DNA of 64,000 nt, from the NCBI RefSeq assembly GCF_021869535.1, contig NW_026262668.1:12198348-12262347 (forward strand), in the 5' to 3' direction. Within the stretch, counting starts at the first letter, position 1. Each line of letters begins with the position of its first letter. This stretch comes from Mytilus californianus (Eukaryota; Mollusca; Bivalvia; Mytilida; Mytilidae). This document shows, in pieces, positions 23,145 to 33,514 of this stretch. A model generated the notes under the pieces. The model ran no database searches. It saw only the letters and a list, made by a program, of their open reading frames with translations, and was not told where the DNA came from. The position numbers and the translations under genes were made by a program.

Positions 23145-23520
23145 ATACACAGTCACGTATATTTGAGTATTGAGTTTTGTTTTATATTATGATGTTCAGG
23201 ATTTTGGATTAAATCAATAGACCAAAACTTACCTGTATTACTGAGCTATTTTTATACATATAATCAGTATTGTTAAAATTATTGACACTGAAGAACGCTA
23301 TTTGTTAAGCCGAAATATTTGTCAACACGATTTAATAACAACATCTTCGTATAACACCATCTTATATTAGTATCGTTGTGCAAATCTCTAGACTTATATA
23401 ATTTTTTCCTTATCTGCACAGTATCGTCTATTCTAGACGATCCGGTACATAGTAAATTTGCTGGTTGGTCCTTTTTATAGACTTCAATATATATATATAG
23501 GAAAAAAAAATAAGGCTGCA

Positions 23521-23572
23521 TAGGTACTTAAAACGAAAATTATGTACTTTCACTTTCGTTTTAAGTACCTAC
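23521..23572. repeat. Short perfect hairpin
   Basis: TAGGTACTTAAAACGAAA is inverted as TTTCGTTTTAAGTACCTA, with a ~15-bp loop. It lies within the inverted structure bounded by 21842 and 24045. Confidence 0.75.
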
Positions 23573-23841
23573 GTTGTGCTATATAATGACCTTCAGGACT
23601 AAATAATAATGTCGCTGATGGACGTTACCCCTGACGACGTCCCCAGCAACCATATCCTTGAAGATCTGTTAAACAGTGAAACCGGCAGGATACTATGGAG
23701 AACATTTTTGAACAATTTGTTATTGTAATAGACAAAATGTGAATATTCATATTGAATATAAATATTTGGTGCATTTTCAGCCTTATTTTTTTCCCCTATT
23801 TTATGCAAAGCGTGGACATAATTTAAAACTTTTTAATATAT

Positions 23842-24045
23842 ATATACAAGTCTAAATTGAAAACAACGTTCAAACCTATGATTGCGTTGGATAAAAACCG
23901 CAATTTTTATACGTGTGCATGCAAAACAAATTTCTTGTTAGAGTGGTGTAAATACAGCACAAACAACATTTTCCAAAAGACCAAAAAAGTGAAAAAGTAT
24001 ATTTTAACAAAACGCATTTGACTAGCAGGTCGAACAACGGATGTT
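23842..24045. repeat. Right outer arm of the inverted repeat
   Basis: Inverted partner of 21842-22050, with a few indels. Confidence 0.85.
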
Positions 24046-24069
24046 CTATATATATATATATATATATAG

Positions 24070-24475
24070 CCAAACAGACACCACAGACACATCAAACTTC
24101 ACCAAAAGCTTAAAATTTATTTTTGCAGGAAAAGGACAAGTCTATCCCGCTAAATTTGCAGTTCATGTGGTATGATGATTCGACCATTCCTTTTTTGTTG
24201 GATTTTGTTGGCAAACCTTTTTTTCGACTAATTAAAAACAAACAGCATTTTTCTTCAACACCATACAGGAACATGAATAATTTTTTTGAAACTCAATGAC
24301 GTATCTTATTCAGTTAATTTTGAATGGAAACAAACTATTTTTTACTTACCTTCTGAAACAAATTTTTTTTTCAAAAAATTTAGAATAAAACAAATTATGT
24401 AAAAAAACCAATGTCTTCCACTAAAGATTAATGGTCAATACCTTTAAACTACAGTCAATGTTAAAAAAATTAAAA
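24070..24475. other. Intergenic DNA, no gene recognised
   Basis: AT-rich with poly-T/A runs. Nothing recognised. Confidence 0.45.
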
Positions 24476-24476
24476 C

Positions 24477-24790
24477 AACACTTTATAAATTTCATGCGTC
24501 CGAAGCACTTCTCTGGATTTACCTTCATCGAGAACGCTTAAAGTTCAATATTTGAAAGCCAAACATGTATAGGAACCGAAATAGTTGAATAGCTATTTGA
24601 CTGAAAAGGATCTAAAAATAATAGCCAAATCCATCCAAGGTCAACTTTGACTGAAGGAGTTGAAACCTTAGTGTCTTTATAATTTTTAAATTTATGTACG
24701 GACAATTTAAGAACGGTTTGTGAAATTAAAAAATCGTCTAAAAAGGTAATCCACAATGCTTTTCAATATAAAATGGTTGCATACGCTATA
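24477..24790 (+). repeat. Dispersed repeat (family R6)
   Basis: Shares CCTTCATCGAGAACGCT, ATTTGAAAGCCA, AGCCAAATCCATCCAAGGTC and AACTTTG..TGA with two diverged copies at 36410-36960. Confidence 0.7.
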
Positions 24791-24792
24791 AA

Positions 24793-25538
24793 TTGATTAC
24801 TTTGGGATACCATACGGCATATTTTGTTAATAGTGAACAAAAAGGTAAAACATGCTACACAGAGGAACAAGTGATCAGTATGCTGGAGTTTCTTATTGAC
24901 AACATATTTGTTGAATTTGGAGGTAAACTTTTTCAACAAATTGTCGGCATTCCTAATGGAACGAACTGTGCGCCTCTCCTTGCCGACCTCTTCTTATTTT
25001 CATATGAGTCGGAGTTCCTTTAGACACTTGTCAAAAACAAGAAGATCATTTAATTTCACATTTAGATATATTGATTATATTCTTTCCATTAACAATCCAA
25101 ACCTTTCTGCTTGGGTTCCATTAATATATCAACCCGAACTAGAAATTAAAGAAACAACAGACACGGCTTCCTCCGCCTCATTTTTAGACTTATAACTCGA
25201 ATTTGACATAAGCGGTCATCTCAGTAGCAGAATCCATGTCAAACGAGACGATTTTAATTTTGAAATTATCAATTTCCCCCCACCTAAGTAGCAATATACC
25301 AAATTTACCTGCATATGGGATATACGTTTCCCAACTCATTCGGTATTCAAGATCTTGCAGATGTTACTCAGACTTTATAAAATGTCACCAGTGTCTGACT
25401 AGTAAGTTGATGAACCAGGGGTATGTCAAAGAACGTCTCGTCCTTTTTCTAAAAACGTCCATCGGAAGACACCAAGACCATGTTGATAAATATTCCGTAT
25501 CAACTTCAAAAATAATACATGATGGTCTTGAAGTATAG
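24793..25538 (+). pseudogene. Reverse-transcriptase 3' fragment, Penelope-like family 2
   Basis: The translation shows the RT B-like motif VGIPNGTNCAPLLADLF (Asn for the usual Met) and the palm motif FRYIDYILSIN, where the second catalytic Asp of YIDD is Tyr. After the CAG-to-TAG nonsense change at about 25021, a ~14-bp deletion and later stops break the frame. The 3' end, DGLEV then stop, matches the better fragment at 32145-32729. There is no endonuclease after the RT, as in N-terminal-endonuclease PLEs. Enzymatically dead. Confidence 0.8.
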
Positions 25539-25539
25539 A

Positions 25540-26200
25540 TTCTAGGTACTGACGTTGTTTATCATCTTAATTACGTGTTTTAGTGTTCTTTTATATGTGT
25601 CTTTATAAATTATTAACCTTTACTGTTTAGTCCATTTTTAAAGGCAGTGCTTTAATGCCTTTCTAGTTGCCGGGTTAATCCTTCCTTCCGCGATATCCAA
25701 CTTATCTACGTGGGGGGTCATTAGACTCCAAGTAGATCCGGAAATGTTGAATTCTCTCCTCTTCTTATTGCGATATAAAATGTTTTTTGTTTCATTTCAT
25801 TTACATTGGGAAATAGAGAAACGATCATTGTGTTTTGTTAGTTTTAAAAACTTTTGATATATTAGTATTTTGCATTATAAGCAGTCAACCGATTGACAAA
25901 CTAGAATTATTTGAATTCCGTGTGGAAAGAGCTCGGGTTAATTTCGAGTGTTATCTGCAATCTAGATGTTTATAAATCATTTCAGTCGTTGATATAATAA
26001 TTAAAGGTCGACTGAACATGAATTATATTATACAATTTAAAGCGCATTTCTGTTTATGCACGTGAACCCGTCTAACGTTAGTTTCGCAGTTAAATAAAGT
26101 AGCAAATTATCGTTCCTGAATAGGTGGCGCCGTGGTAGCGGATCCTGTTCCTCTTCTTCCGGTTTCTGCACTGTGCAACTATTTCAGTTATATTTTTAAT
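25540..26200. other. 3' tail of the RT fragment and intergenic DNA
   Basis: 25540-25640 matches 32728-32830 (ATTCTAGGTACTGACGTTGT), i.e. the element's 3' UTR. Nothing else recognised apart from a GGTGGCGCCGTGGTAGCGGA scrap at 26124. Confidence 0.5.
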
Positions 26201-26205
26201 TAACG

Positions 26206-27953
26206 ATGCCAAGTACTTGTTGTTGTGTACCTGGATGTCATTTAAGAGGAGGACATGCATTTCCAAATGACTTAAAAAGAAGGAAAAGTTGGATCAACGC
26301 CATGGCCCATACGCAGATTGGACGAGAACACGATGATATCGTGGAGTCCATCTCAATCAGCAGCTGTTGTTTGCAAGGCACGTTTTACTGAAAAAGACTA
26401 CGTGCAGGAAACTATTCATGGTAAAACTCTATTTTCTTTGTGAAATATATAGTTATATATGTAATCTCCATGCGAATAAACCAAAGTCTGTTTACAACCG
26501 CAATTATCGTTTTAGAATAAAAGGGGGTGGGTAATTCAAGACGTCATAATTTTTTGGTTTACGATTCAATGTGATCTGTTTGAGATTTTTTGGTGATTGC
26601 TACAATTATAATGATTTCTTACACGAGGTATATCATACTGAGAATTATTTTAGCAGTAATTATGCTAATGTAGTAATGACAGGAATGCATAAGCTATGCC
26701 TCATAGACTTTCTTGAAAAATATCAATGACAATGTTAACAGGAACAAAACAATGACATGCTCTCATCTATATTATAGTTATTTAGGTACAAACAATGTAC
26801 GTTTGTTGCATAAGTCTCTCATTGTTTGTCCTTTGGATTTACATAACATACATTAATATTGAATCAGGCAAACATAGTTTTATCCAGATTGTAATGAATA
26901 AATCTAGTTAATATTTCGCCAGGTAGTACAAAGTATACATTGCTAATGGAAGTTCATTTAATTATAAAAAAACTAATGTTTTATAACCTTTTTCAGGGCG
27001 CAAACCCACCATACAGAGACTTAAGTCTACTGCAATTCCCAGCCTATTTTCCTGGACCAAGCAAGAGACTGAATCGTCCACAAAAAGAAAAATCAGGGCA
27101 GTTTCCTGTGAAAACAAAAGAACTAAACTTGATGAATATTGTAGTAGAAATCTAGAGGAAAGTTTTGATTGTAAAGTTGGTTTTCCTGAAGAAGTCATTC
27201 ATACTGCAGAAAGGATTTATGACTGTCCACCACCAACTGCCGAGCTAATGTTGAGCTTCACAGATGGAATTACGCAAACACGATCAATGCCTATGTTTTC
27301 CGCAGAGAATTTTGAAATGAAGACACGTGACACAGCCATGCATTTTTATACCGGTTTAGAGTTGTATACTAAATTTTTATTTGTTTTGACCACACTTGGT
27401 CCAGCAGCACATTGTTTGAGATACATATATTTTCAAATTGATAGGGTGTCAGTTTTTTTATGACTTTGATGAAATTGAGGCATCATACAACCAACTTTGA
27501 ACTGTCTAGATTCTAGATTGAATCTAGTGTTAAGAATATTGTGTATACATGGATTGTTTTTATGTCTAAACAGTGGTGTGAGGCTAACACTTGGCCATCT
27601 AGTGGTTTAGTCAGGTATTTTTCACCATCCAACTTCAAATTAAAGTTTCCTACGACTTGGATTATTATTGACAGCACAGAATATCCCGTGATAAAACCTA
27701 AAGCTCCTAGAGCTCAGGCAACCTTTTCATCAAATAAAAACAGAAACACTGAAAATTCTTGAATGTTCGACACCTGGTGGTTTAGTCAACTATGTCTCTA
27801 TGTCACATAGAGCGAATTATTGGACTTGGCAAAACATACAAAATTCTAATAAATCCTATGAATGGAACTGAAACAAAACTTTCATCTGAAATAACATTTA
27901 GTTGTTTTATGTTGTGTAATTTTAGAACTTGTATTGTGCCAAAGGATGCATAA
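26206..27953 (+). pseudogene. Broken THAP-domain DDE (Harbinger-like) transposase, two exons
   Basis: Exon 1 (26206-26420) opens with a THAP zinc finger: MPSTCCCVPGCHLRGG, then HAFPND and KSWINAM. A frameshift near 26335 leads to SPSQSAVVCKARFTEKDYVQE, where the zinc-binding His of the C-x2-H pair is Arg. A donor (GTAAAA at 26421) and an acceptor (TTTTTCAG ending 26996) bound the intron, and the frame joins as IHG|RKPT. Exon 2 carries TAIPSLFSWTK, an HTH-like region, IIIDSTEY with the first DDE-domain Asp, CSTPGGLVNYVS, and a C-terminal ERIIGLGKTYKI ... CNFRTCIVPKDA ending at 27951-27953. The segment between NYVS and ERII, with the other catalytic acids, is missing, and there are internal stops. 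A host-domesticated origin is not supported. Confidence 0.8.
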
Positions 27954-28024
27954 ATAAAAGTGACGCAATGAATTTTGTTCTGATATATATATATTTACAA
28001 TTACATGCACATGTAAATTGTAAT

Positions 28025-28160
28025 GCATATAAAAATAAGGAGATGTGGTATGATATTCAGTGAGTTTATCAAACTAAAGTGCATAAGAAATGGGTTTAAG
28101 CAGTTACAGGTGTTACTGTCACCGTACAATCTCTAACAATGAGAAAAACTCGTACCCTGT
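28025..28160 (+). repeat. R2-family repeat, end fragment
   Basis: AAGGAGATGTGGTATGATAT to AACAATGAGAAAAACTCGTA. Confidence 0.75.
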
Positions 28161-28235
28161 AAAAAATTTCAGAGATCTTTCAACTAAGTTTTGTTGTCTC
28201 ACCTTGACTTTGGTGAATTTTTTATATCTGTTGAT

Positions 28236-28800
28236 GTAAATATAAAAAAGAAGATGTGGTATGATTGCCAATGAGACAACTCTCCACACATGCACAAGAG
28301 ACCAAGTAACACAGAAATTAACAGCTATAGGTCACAGTACGGCCTTCAACAATAAGCAAAGCCCATACTGCACAGTCAGCTATAAAAGGCCCAGAAATGA
28401 CAATGTAAAACAATTAAAACAAGAAAACTAACGGCCTATTTTATGTAAAAAAATGAACAAATATAACAAATATGCAACACATAAACAAACGACAACCACT
28501 GAATTACACTTTTATAGGCTCCTGACTTGGGACAGGCACATACATGTACATACAGAATGTGGTGGGCTTAAACATGTTAGCGGGATCCCAACCCTCCCCC
28601 TAACCTGGGACAGTGGTGTAACAGTATACAATATAAGAAAGAACTATAAAAATCAGTTGAAAGAGGCTAAACTCATCAGATGGATAAATACAAATACAAG
28701 TGGACGTGGTCGGGTAGTTGTACATCCAAACAACAAAAAGACACTAAGTACAAATCTGAGAGTACTCGCAGTTACTGACAGCTAGTTCAAAGCCACTAAC
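28236..28800 (+). repeat. R2-family repeat, near-complete copy
   Basis: Runs from AAGAAGATGTGGTATGATTG through CAGTACGGCCTTCAACAATA, CTCCTGACTTGGGACAGGCA and CTAACCTGGGACAGTGGTGT to GAGTACTCGCAGTTACTGAC, which is the longest copy in the window. Short open frames inside are not coding. Confidence 0.85.
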
Positions 28801-28844
28801 AACTGATAATAAAATCTTGCATCTAAGACTAAATTATCAATCCG

Positions 28845-29335
28845 TAAGCTCCCTTTAGAATTTTATAAATTTTAGATTTTACATTTCTGAGTTATGGGGT
28901 TTTATTCATTAAAAAAGGGGGGATTTTCCAGTTTTTGGACAACAACTCAAAAATGCTTTAAGCAGTTCACATGAAACTTTGGTGAATTATTTATAGCTAT
29001 TGATGTAATCTCCCTATTGATTTTCATAAATTTCAAATATGACATTGAGAAGAAATTGAACTTTATTTGTTTATAGTCTGGCAACAGATTTATTAAGTAT
29101 TGCACAACAGCACAGTGTATTGCACAACAGCAAGAAATCTTTAATTGAATATAAATTCAATTCATATAACCGATTTCAAGTTCATTGACTACATTTATTC
29201 AGAAACTATAATATGTCAAATATTTAATTACAATCCAAATTCAGACCTGTATCAAGCTTGAATATTGTGTCCATTTTTGCCATTCCCAGCTGTTCAGGGT
29301 AGTACCTCTGCGGGTGTATCCAGCTGCGCTCAGCG
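28845..29335 (+). repeat. Family A repeat with shared 3' end
   Basis: Begins inside a family A monomer (as at 860-1140) and ends with TCAAATATTTAATTACAATC, a CAGCTGTTCAGGG block and an AGCTGCGCTCAGCG end. The same end closes family B at 30345-30475. Confidence 0.75.
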
Positions 29336-29369
29336 AATCAGTTTATTTCTTAATTAAGAACTCCTTTTT

Positions 29370-30475
29370 ATACGACCGCAAAAAAATTTTTGTGGTCGTA
29401 TATTGGTATGACGTTGGCGTCGTCGTATTCGTCCGAAGACACATTAGTTTTCGCACTCTAACTTTAGTTTAAGTGAATGGATCTCAATGAAATTTTAAAA
29501 TAAGGTTCAATACCACAAAAGGAAAGTGGGGATTGATTTTGCGGGTTATAGTACCAACAGTTAAGGAATTAGGGGCCAAAAATAAGCATTTTTGTAACTT
29601 CCAGACATAACTTGTGTGTAAGTGTATGGATCTCTCTGACATTGTACCACAAGGTTCCATATCACAAAGGGAATGCTGGGATTGATTTTTGGGGGTAATT
29701 GCCTCCAAATTTTAGGAATTAGGGGCAAAAAAGGGGCAAAAAACAAGCATTTTTCTAGTTTCATGACAATAACTTGTGTGCAAGTCTATGGATCTCTCTG
29801 ACATTGTATCACAAGGTTCCATATCACAAAGGGAATGCTGGGATTGAATTTGGGGGTAATTGCCTCCAAATTTTAGGAATTAGGGGCAAAAAAGGGGCAA
29901 AAAACAAGCATTTTTCTAGTTTCATGGCAATAACTTGTGTGTAAGTGTATGGATCTTTATGAAATTGTACTACAAGGTTCCATATCACAAAGGGAAAGCT
30001 GGAATTGAGTTTGGGGGTAAATTGCCCTAAACGTTTAGAAATTTGGGACCAAAAAGGGGCCAAAAAACAAGCATTTTTCTAGTTTCCAGACAATAACATG
30101 TGTTCAAGTGTATGGATCTCTCTGAAATTGTACTGCAAGGTACCATACCACAAAGGGAAGGCTGGGATTGAGTTTTGGGGTGATGAATCATAAGGGGGTT
30201 CAAAAAATTTGGGGGGGGGGGATTCTTTTTCCTTTTTTTCTTTAAAATTTTCCATTTTAAATTGGTTATTTCTGATTTATATATAAAAGCAAATAATAAT
30301 GATATGGTTTGAATAGGTAAATTAAATTTTTTTAAGTATCTTAGAGAAACCTATGCTGTGTCAAATATTTAATTACAATCCAAATTCAGTGCTGAATCAA
30401 GCTTGAATGTTGTGTTCATACTTGCCCCAACTGTTCAGGGTTCGACCTCTGCGGTCGTATCAAGCTGCGCCCCAG
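29370..30475 (+). repeat. Family B element with ~161-bp tandem monomers
   Basis: Head: a palindrome around TACGACCGCAAAAA/TTTTTGTGGTCGTA at 29371-29401. Body: monomers anchored by AAGTGTATGGATCTCTCTG at about 29469, 29620, 29781, 29942 and 30106. Tail: the 3' end shared with family A, including the small hairpin GACCTCTGCGGTC. Minus-strand frames of 67-79 residues here are repeat translations. Confidence 0.8.
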
Positions 30476-30734
30476 CGGAGCATTTTATTTCATTCATAAA
30501 TTACTTTCTGCTTGGAAATATAATTTTGCTTGGAGTTGGAAGAGTTGACATGTTGCAATGTACATTTATTCTACATAGTTCTATGGTACCAAATCAAAAG
30601 TTTATATAAAGAAAGAAGTCAAAGGTTTCCCATCATAGTTTAGTTACATACATTTTTTTTGTACCTGAGGTCGTTGAATATAGATCATTATATAAATAAG
30701 GAGATGTGTTATGATTGCCAATGAAAAAACTAAG

Positions 30735-30925
30735 GATTTTCTTATCCAAGGAATAGATTTCCTTAGCCGTATTTGGCACAACTTTTTGGAATTTTGGGTC
30801 CTCAACGTGCTCTTCAACTTTGTACTTGTTTGGCTTTGTTACTATTTTGATCTGAACGTCACTGATGAGTCTTATGTAGACGAAACACACGTCTGGCGTA
30901 TTAAATTATGATCCTGGTACCTTTG
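30735..30925 (+). repeat. Hammerhead-bearing dispersed repeat (retrozyme/SINE-like)
   Basis: Same family as 13490-13700 in the opposite orientation. About 190 bp with the ribozyme near its 3' side, which suits small retrozyme-type elements known from animals. Confidence 0.75.
30857..30898 (+). ncRNA. Hammerhead ribozyme, consensus core
   Basis: Stem I CGTCA pairs with TGGCG (one G-U pair). The core CTGATGA is intact, stem II is GTCT-TATGT-AGAC, then GAAAC, an ACAC loop and GTC, with cleavage expected after 30893. This is the only one of the three with a fully canonical core. It is a type I form with a very short stem III, as in PLE- and retrozyme-associated hammerheads. Confidence 0.85.
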
Positions 30926-31139
30926 ATAACTAATTTGACTATAAACATAGATAAAAAAGGTACAAACTGGACATAATGCACTAGTTCATAAACAAGTGAG
31001 AACAATCGCCTTCATATAGTGCTCAGAATATGACATTCATAAAACTTATTCAATATCATTAGAGAACTCTAAATCTTAAATACTGAAAGCCACCTCTGAT
31101 AAGTACACTGTACTATGCAAGATAATGATATAACTGGAC

Positions 31140-31690
31140 TTAAAATACACACAACCTGTAATTAACTGCCTTTACAGCGCTTTCGTGCTTTGATTGGTAA
31201 TATCCTATTGGCGTGCCTCGGTACTTATACATCCCGCCATTGTGTTATTGTTCTATGGTCATTTTGTTGTATTCTTGTCTTTCATTTGCTTATGTGCTTT
31301 GTCTATATGCCATTTTGTTTTTTCTTTGTTAACATATTTGTTTGTTTTTATAGTGATTAAGATTATAACAAAGTGTTGACTGTTGTACCCCTTTTTTTGA
31401 CATTTTTACCTATTATGTCTGTTTGTTTTGTTCACACATTGTTGTCAATATAATGGAATTTTATGCGACTTTCAGACAGGTGAGAGGTTTAGCTAGCTAT
31501 GAAACCAGTTTTAATGCACCATTTTCTATAAGGAAATGCCTGTACAAAGTCAGGAATATGACAGTTGTTGTCCATTCGTTTGATGTATTTGAGCTTTTGA
31601 TTTTTGCCTAAGTGACTTACCGTTTTGAATTTTCCTTGGAGTTCGATATTTTTGTTATCTTACTTTTTGTTATAAATGATTTGTTCTATT
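31140..31690 (+). repeat. R4-family repeat (solo 3' tail of RT family 2)
   Basis: Shares GTACTTATACATCCCG-like, AAAGTGTTGACTGTTGTACC, TGAGAGGTTTAGCTAGCTAT and GTCAGGAATATGACAGTTGT with 33110-33510, where the block lies behind an RT fragment. Confidence 0.75.
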
Positions 31691-32144
31691 CAATATTTTT
31701 TTTATCTTTTGCTGAAGGCCTCATTATGACTTTGAGGTGTAGAATATCAATAACGGTCCTATGCCTTGCCTCTGTGTTGCCAAGTGCGTGTAGGATTTTT
31801 GTGTCAAGAATTTATACACCACATCCCTTCTTTTTACATAGTTTAATGAATACGATGATCTTTGATAAAGACAACTTGAAAATAGATGGATTACAGTCAT
31901 TTTTGACCGCCGTATTGTGTCACTTTGTTAACACTTGTACTACCTCACGTACCATTTAGTCTGCATATGAACAAGACGATTATTAACATTGCGATATATT
32001 ATGTTTTCCCGTTTTAATTGTAAGCTAATGCAAAAAAACAAAAAAATATTAATGGTTTGAAATAAGCCCTTAAAATGGTAAGTCCCATTTAGATTTTTCA
32101 ATGCTAATGTTATATTCACGGCAACTTACGAAATAGTACTGAGA

Positions 32145-32729
32145 ACTGTGCGCCTCTCCTTGCCGATCTCTTCTTATTTTCATACGAATCGGAGTTCCTT
32201 CAGACACTTGTCAAAAACAAGAAGATGAAAGAAGCCAGGTTATTTAATTTCACTTTCAGATATATTGATGATGTTCTTTCCATTAACAATCCGAACTTTT
32301 CTGATTGGGTTCCATTAGTATATCCCCCAGAACTAGAAATTAAAGAAACAACGGACACGGCTTCCTCCGCCTCATTTTTAGACTTAAATCTCGAATTTGA
32401 CATACACAGTCATCTCAGTACAAGAATCTACGACAAACGAGACGATTTTAATTTTGAAATTATCAATTTCCCCCACCTTAGTAGCAATATACCAACTTCA
32501 CCTGCATATGGGATATACATTTCCCAACTTATTCGGTATTCAAGAGCTATCAGCTCCTACTCAGACTTTGGAACGTCACCAGTGTCTGATCAGAAAGTTG
32601 ATGAACCAGGAGTATGTCAAAGAACGTCTCGTCCTTTTTCTAAAAAAGTTCATCGGAAGGTACCAAGACCTTGTTGATAAATATTCCGTATCAACTTCAC
32701 AAATAATACACGATGGTCTTGAAGTATAG
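32145..32729 (+). pseudogene. Reverse-transcriptase 3' fragment, Penelope-like family 2 (better preserved)
   Basis: Starts abruptly at NCAPLLADLFLFSYE and carries an intact FRYIDDVLSINN catalytic motif, the SASFLDLNLEFD and YDKRDDFNFEI blocks and SPAYGIYISQLIRYSRA, which is shared with the Naiad copies at 53-62 kb. A frameshift near 32565 moves the last ~50 residues into the next frame, ending DGLEV at 32727. The N-terminal two thirds (any endonuclease, the CxC linker and RT fingers) are absent, so it is a 5'-truncated copy. Its 3' UTR runs into the R4 repeat. Confidence 0.85.
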
Positions 32730-32792
32730 ATTCTAGGTACTGACGTTGTTTATCATCTTAATAACGTGTTATAGTTTTCTTTTATTTGTCTT

Positions 32793-33005
32793 TATTAATA
32801 TTACTTTTACTGTTAAGTCTGATTTTTTTTGTGATATCCATTTGACGTGACTCTGTCTTATGTATCCCGTCATACTTTGAACGACAAAATTATTTTATTT
32901 TTATCAATATTACTTTTACTGTTAAGTCTGTTTTTTGTGATATCCATTTGACTTGACTCTGTACTTATGTATCCCGTCATACTTTGAACGACAACATTAT
33001 TTTAT
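32793..33005 (+). repeat. 109-bp tandem duplication in the element's 3' UTR
   Basis: TTACTTTTACTGTTAAGTCT starts at 32801 and again at 32910. Both copies continue to CCCGTCATACTTTGAACGAC. Confidence 0.85.
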
Positions 33006-33109
33006 ATCTACCTGTGTGACGTCAAACGCGCGATTCTACGCCAGTACTTAAAATCTTTCAATCCTTTATGTGTGGATTTTACATAGATTAATAAAATCGT
33101 ATAATAAAA

Positions 33110-33510
33110 AAGCAAAATGAGGATGTTTAATTTGATGTATGCCTTTTTGTGCTTCATTGTTACATTTGTTTGTTTTTATAGTAATTAAGGTGATAACACA
33201 ATGTTGACTGCTGTACCCCAATTTTTGACATTTTTACCTATTGTGTCTGTTTGTTTTGTTCACGCATCGTTGTCAATATAATGGAATTTGATGCGACTGT
33301 CATACAAGTGAGAGGTTTAGCTAGCTATGAAACCAGGTTCAATCCACCATTTTCTACATAAGAAATGCCTGTACCAAGTCAGGAATATGACAGTTGTTAT
33401 CCATTCGTTTGATGTGTTTGAGCTTTTGATTTTGCCATTTGATTAGGGACTTTCCTTTTCGAATTTTCCTCGGAGTTCAGTATTTTTGTGATTTTACTTT
33501 TTTCTTACCA
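33110..33510 (+). repeat. R4-family repeat (3' end of RT family 2)
   Basis: Directly follows the RT fragment and its duplicated 3' UTR. Same order of blocks as the solo copy at 31140-31690. Confidence 0.75.
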
Positions 33511-33514
33511 TTGT

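Noticed and set aside
23590..23690. Fourth hammerhead ribozyme (CTGATGG ... GTGAAACC)
   Set aside because: The GAAA segment is too far from the CTGATG core, no stem II or stem I pairing can be drawn, and GTC is not placed correctly.
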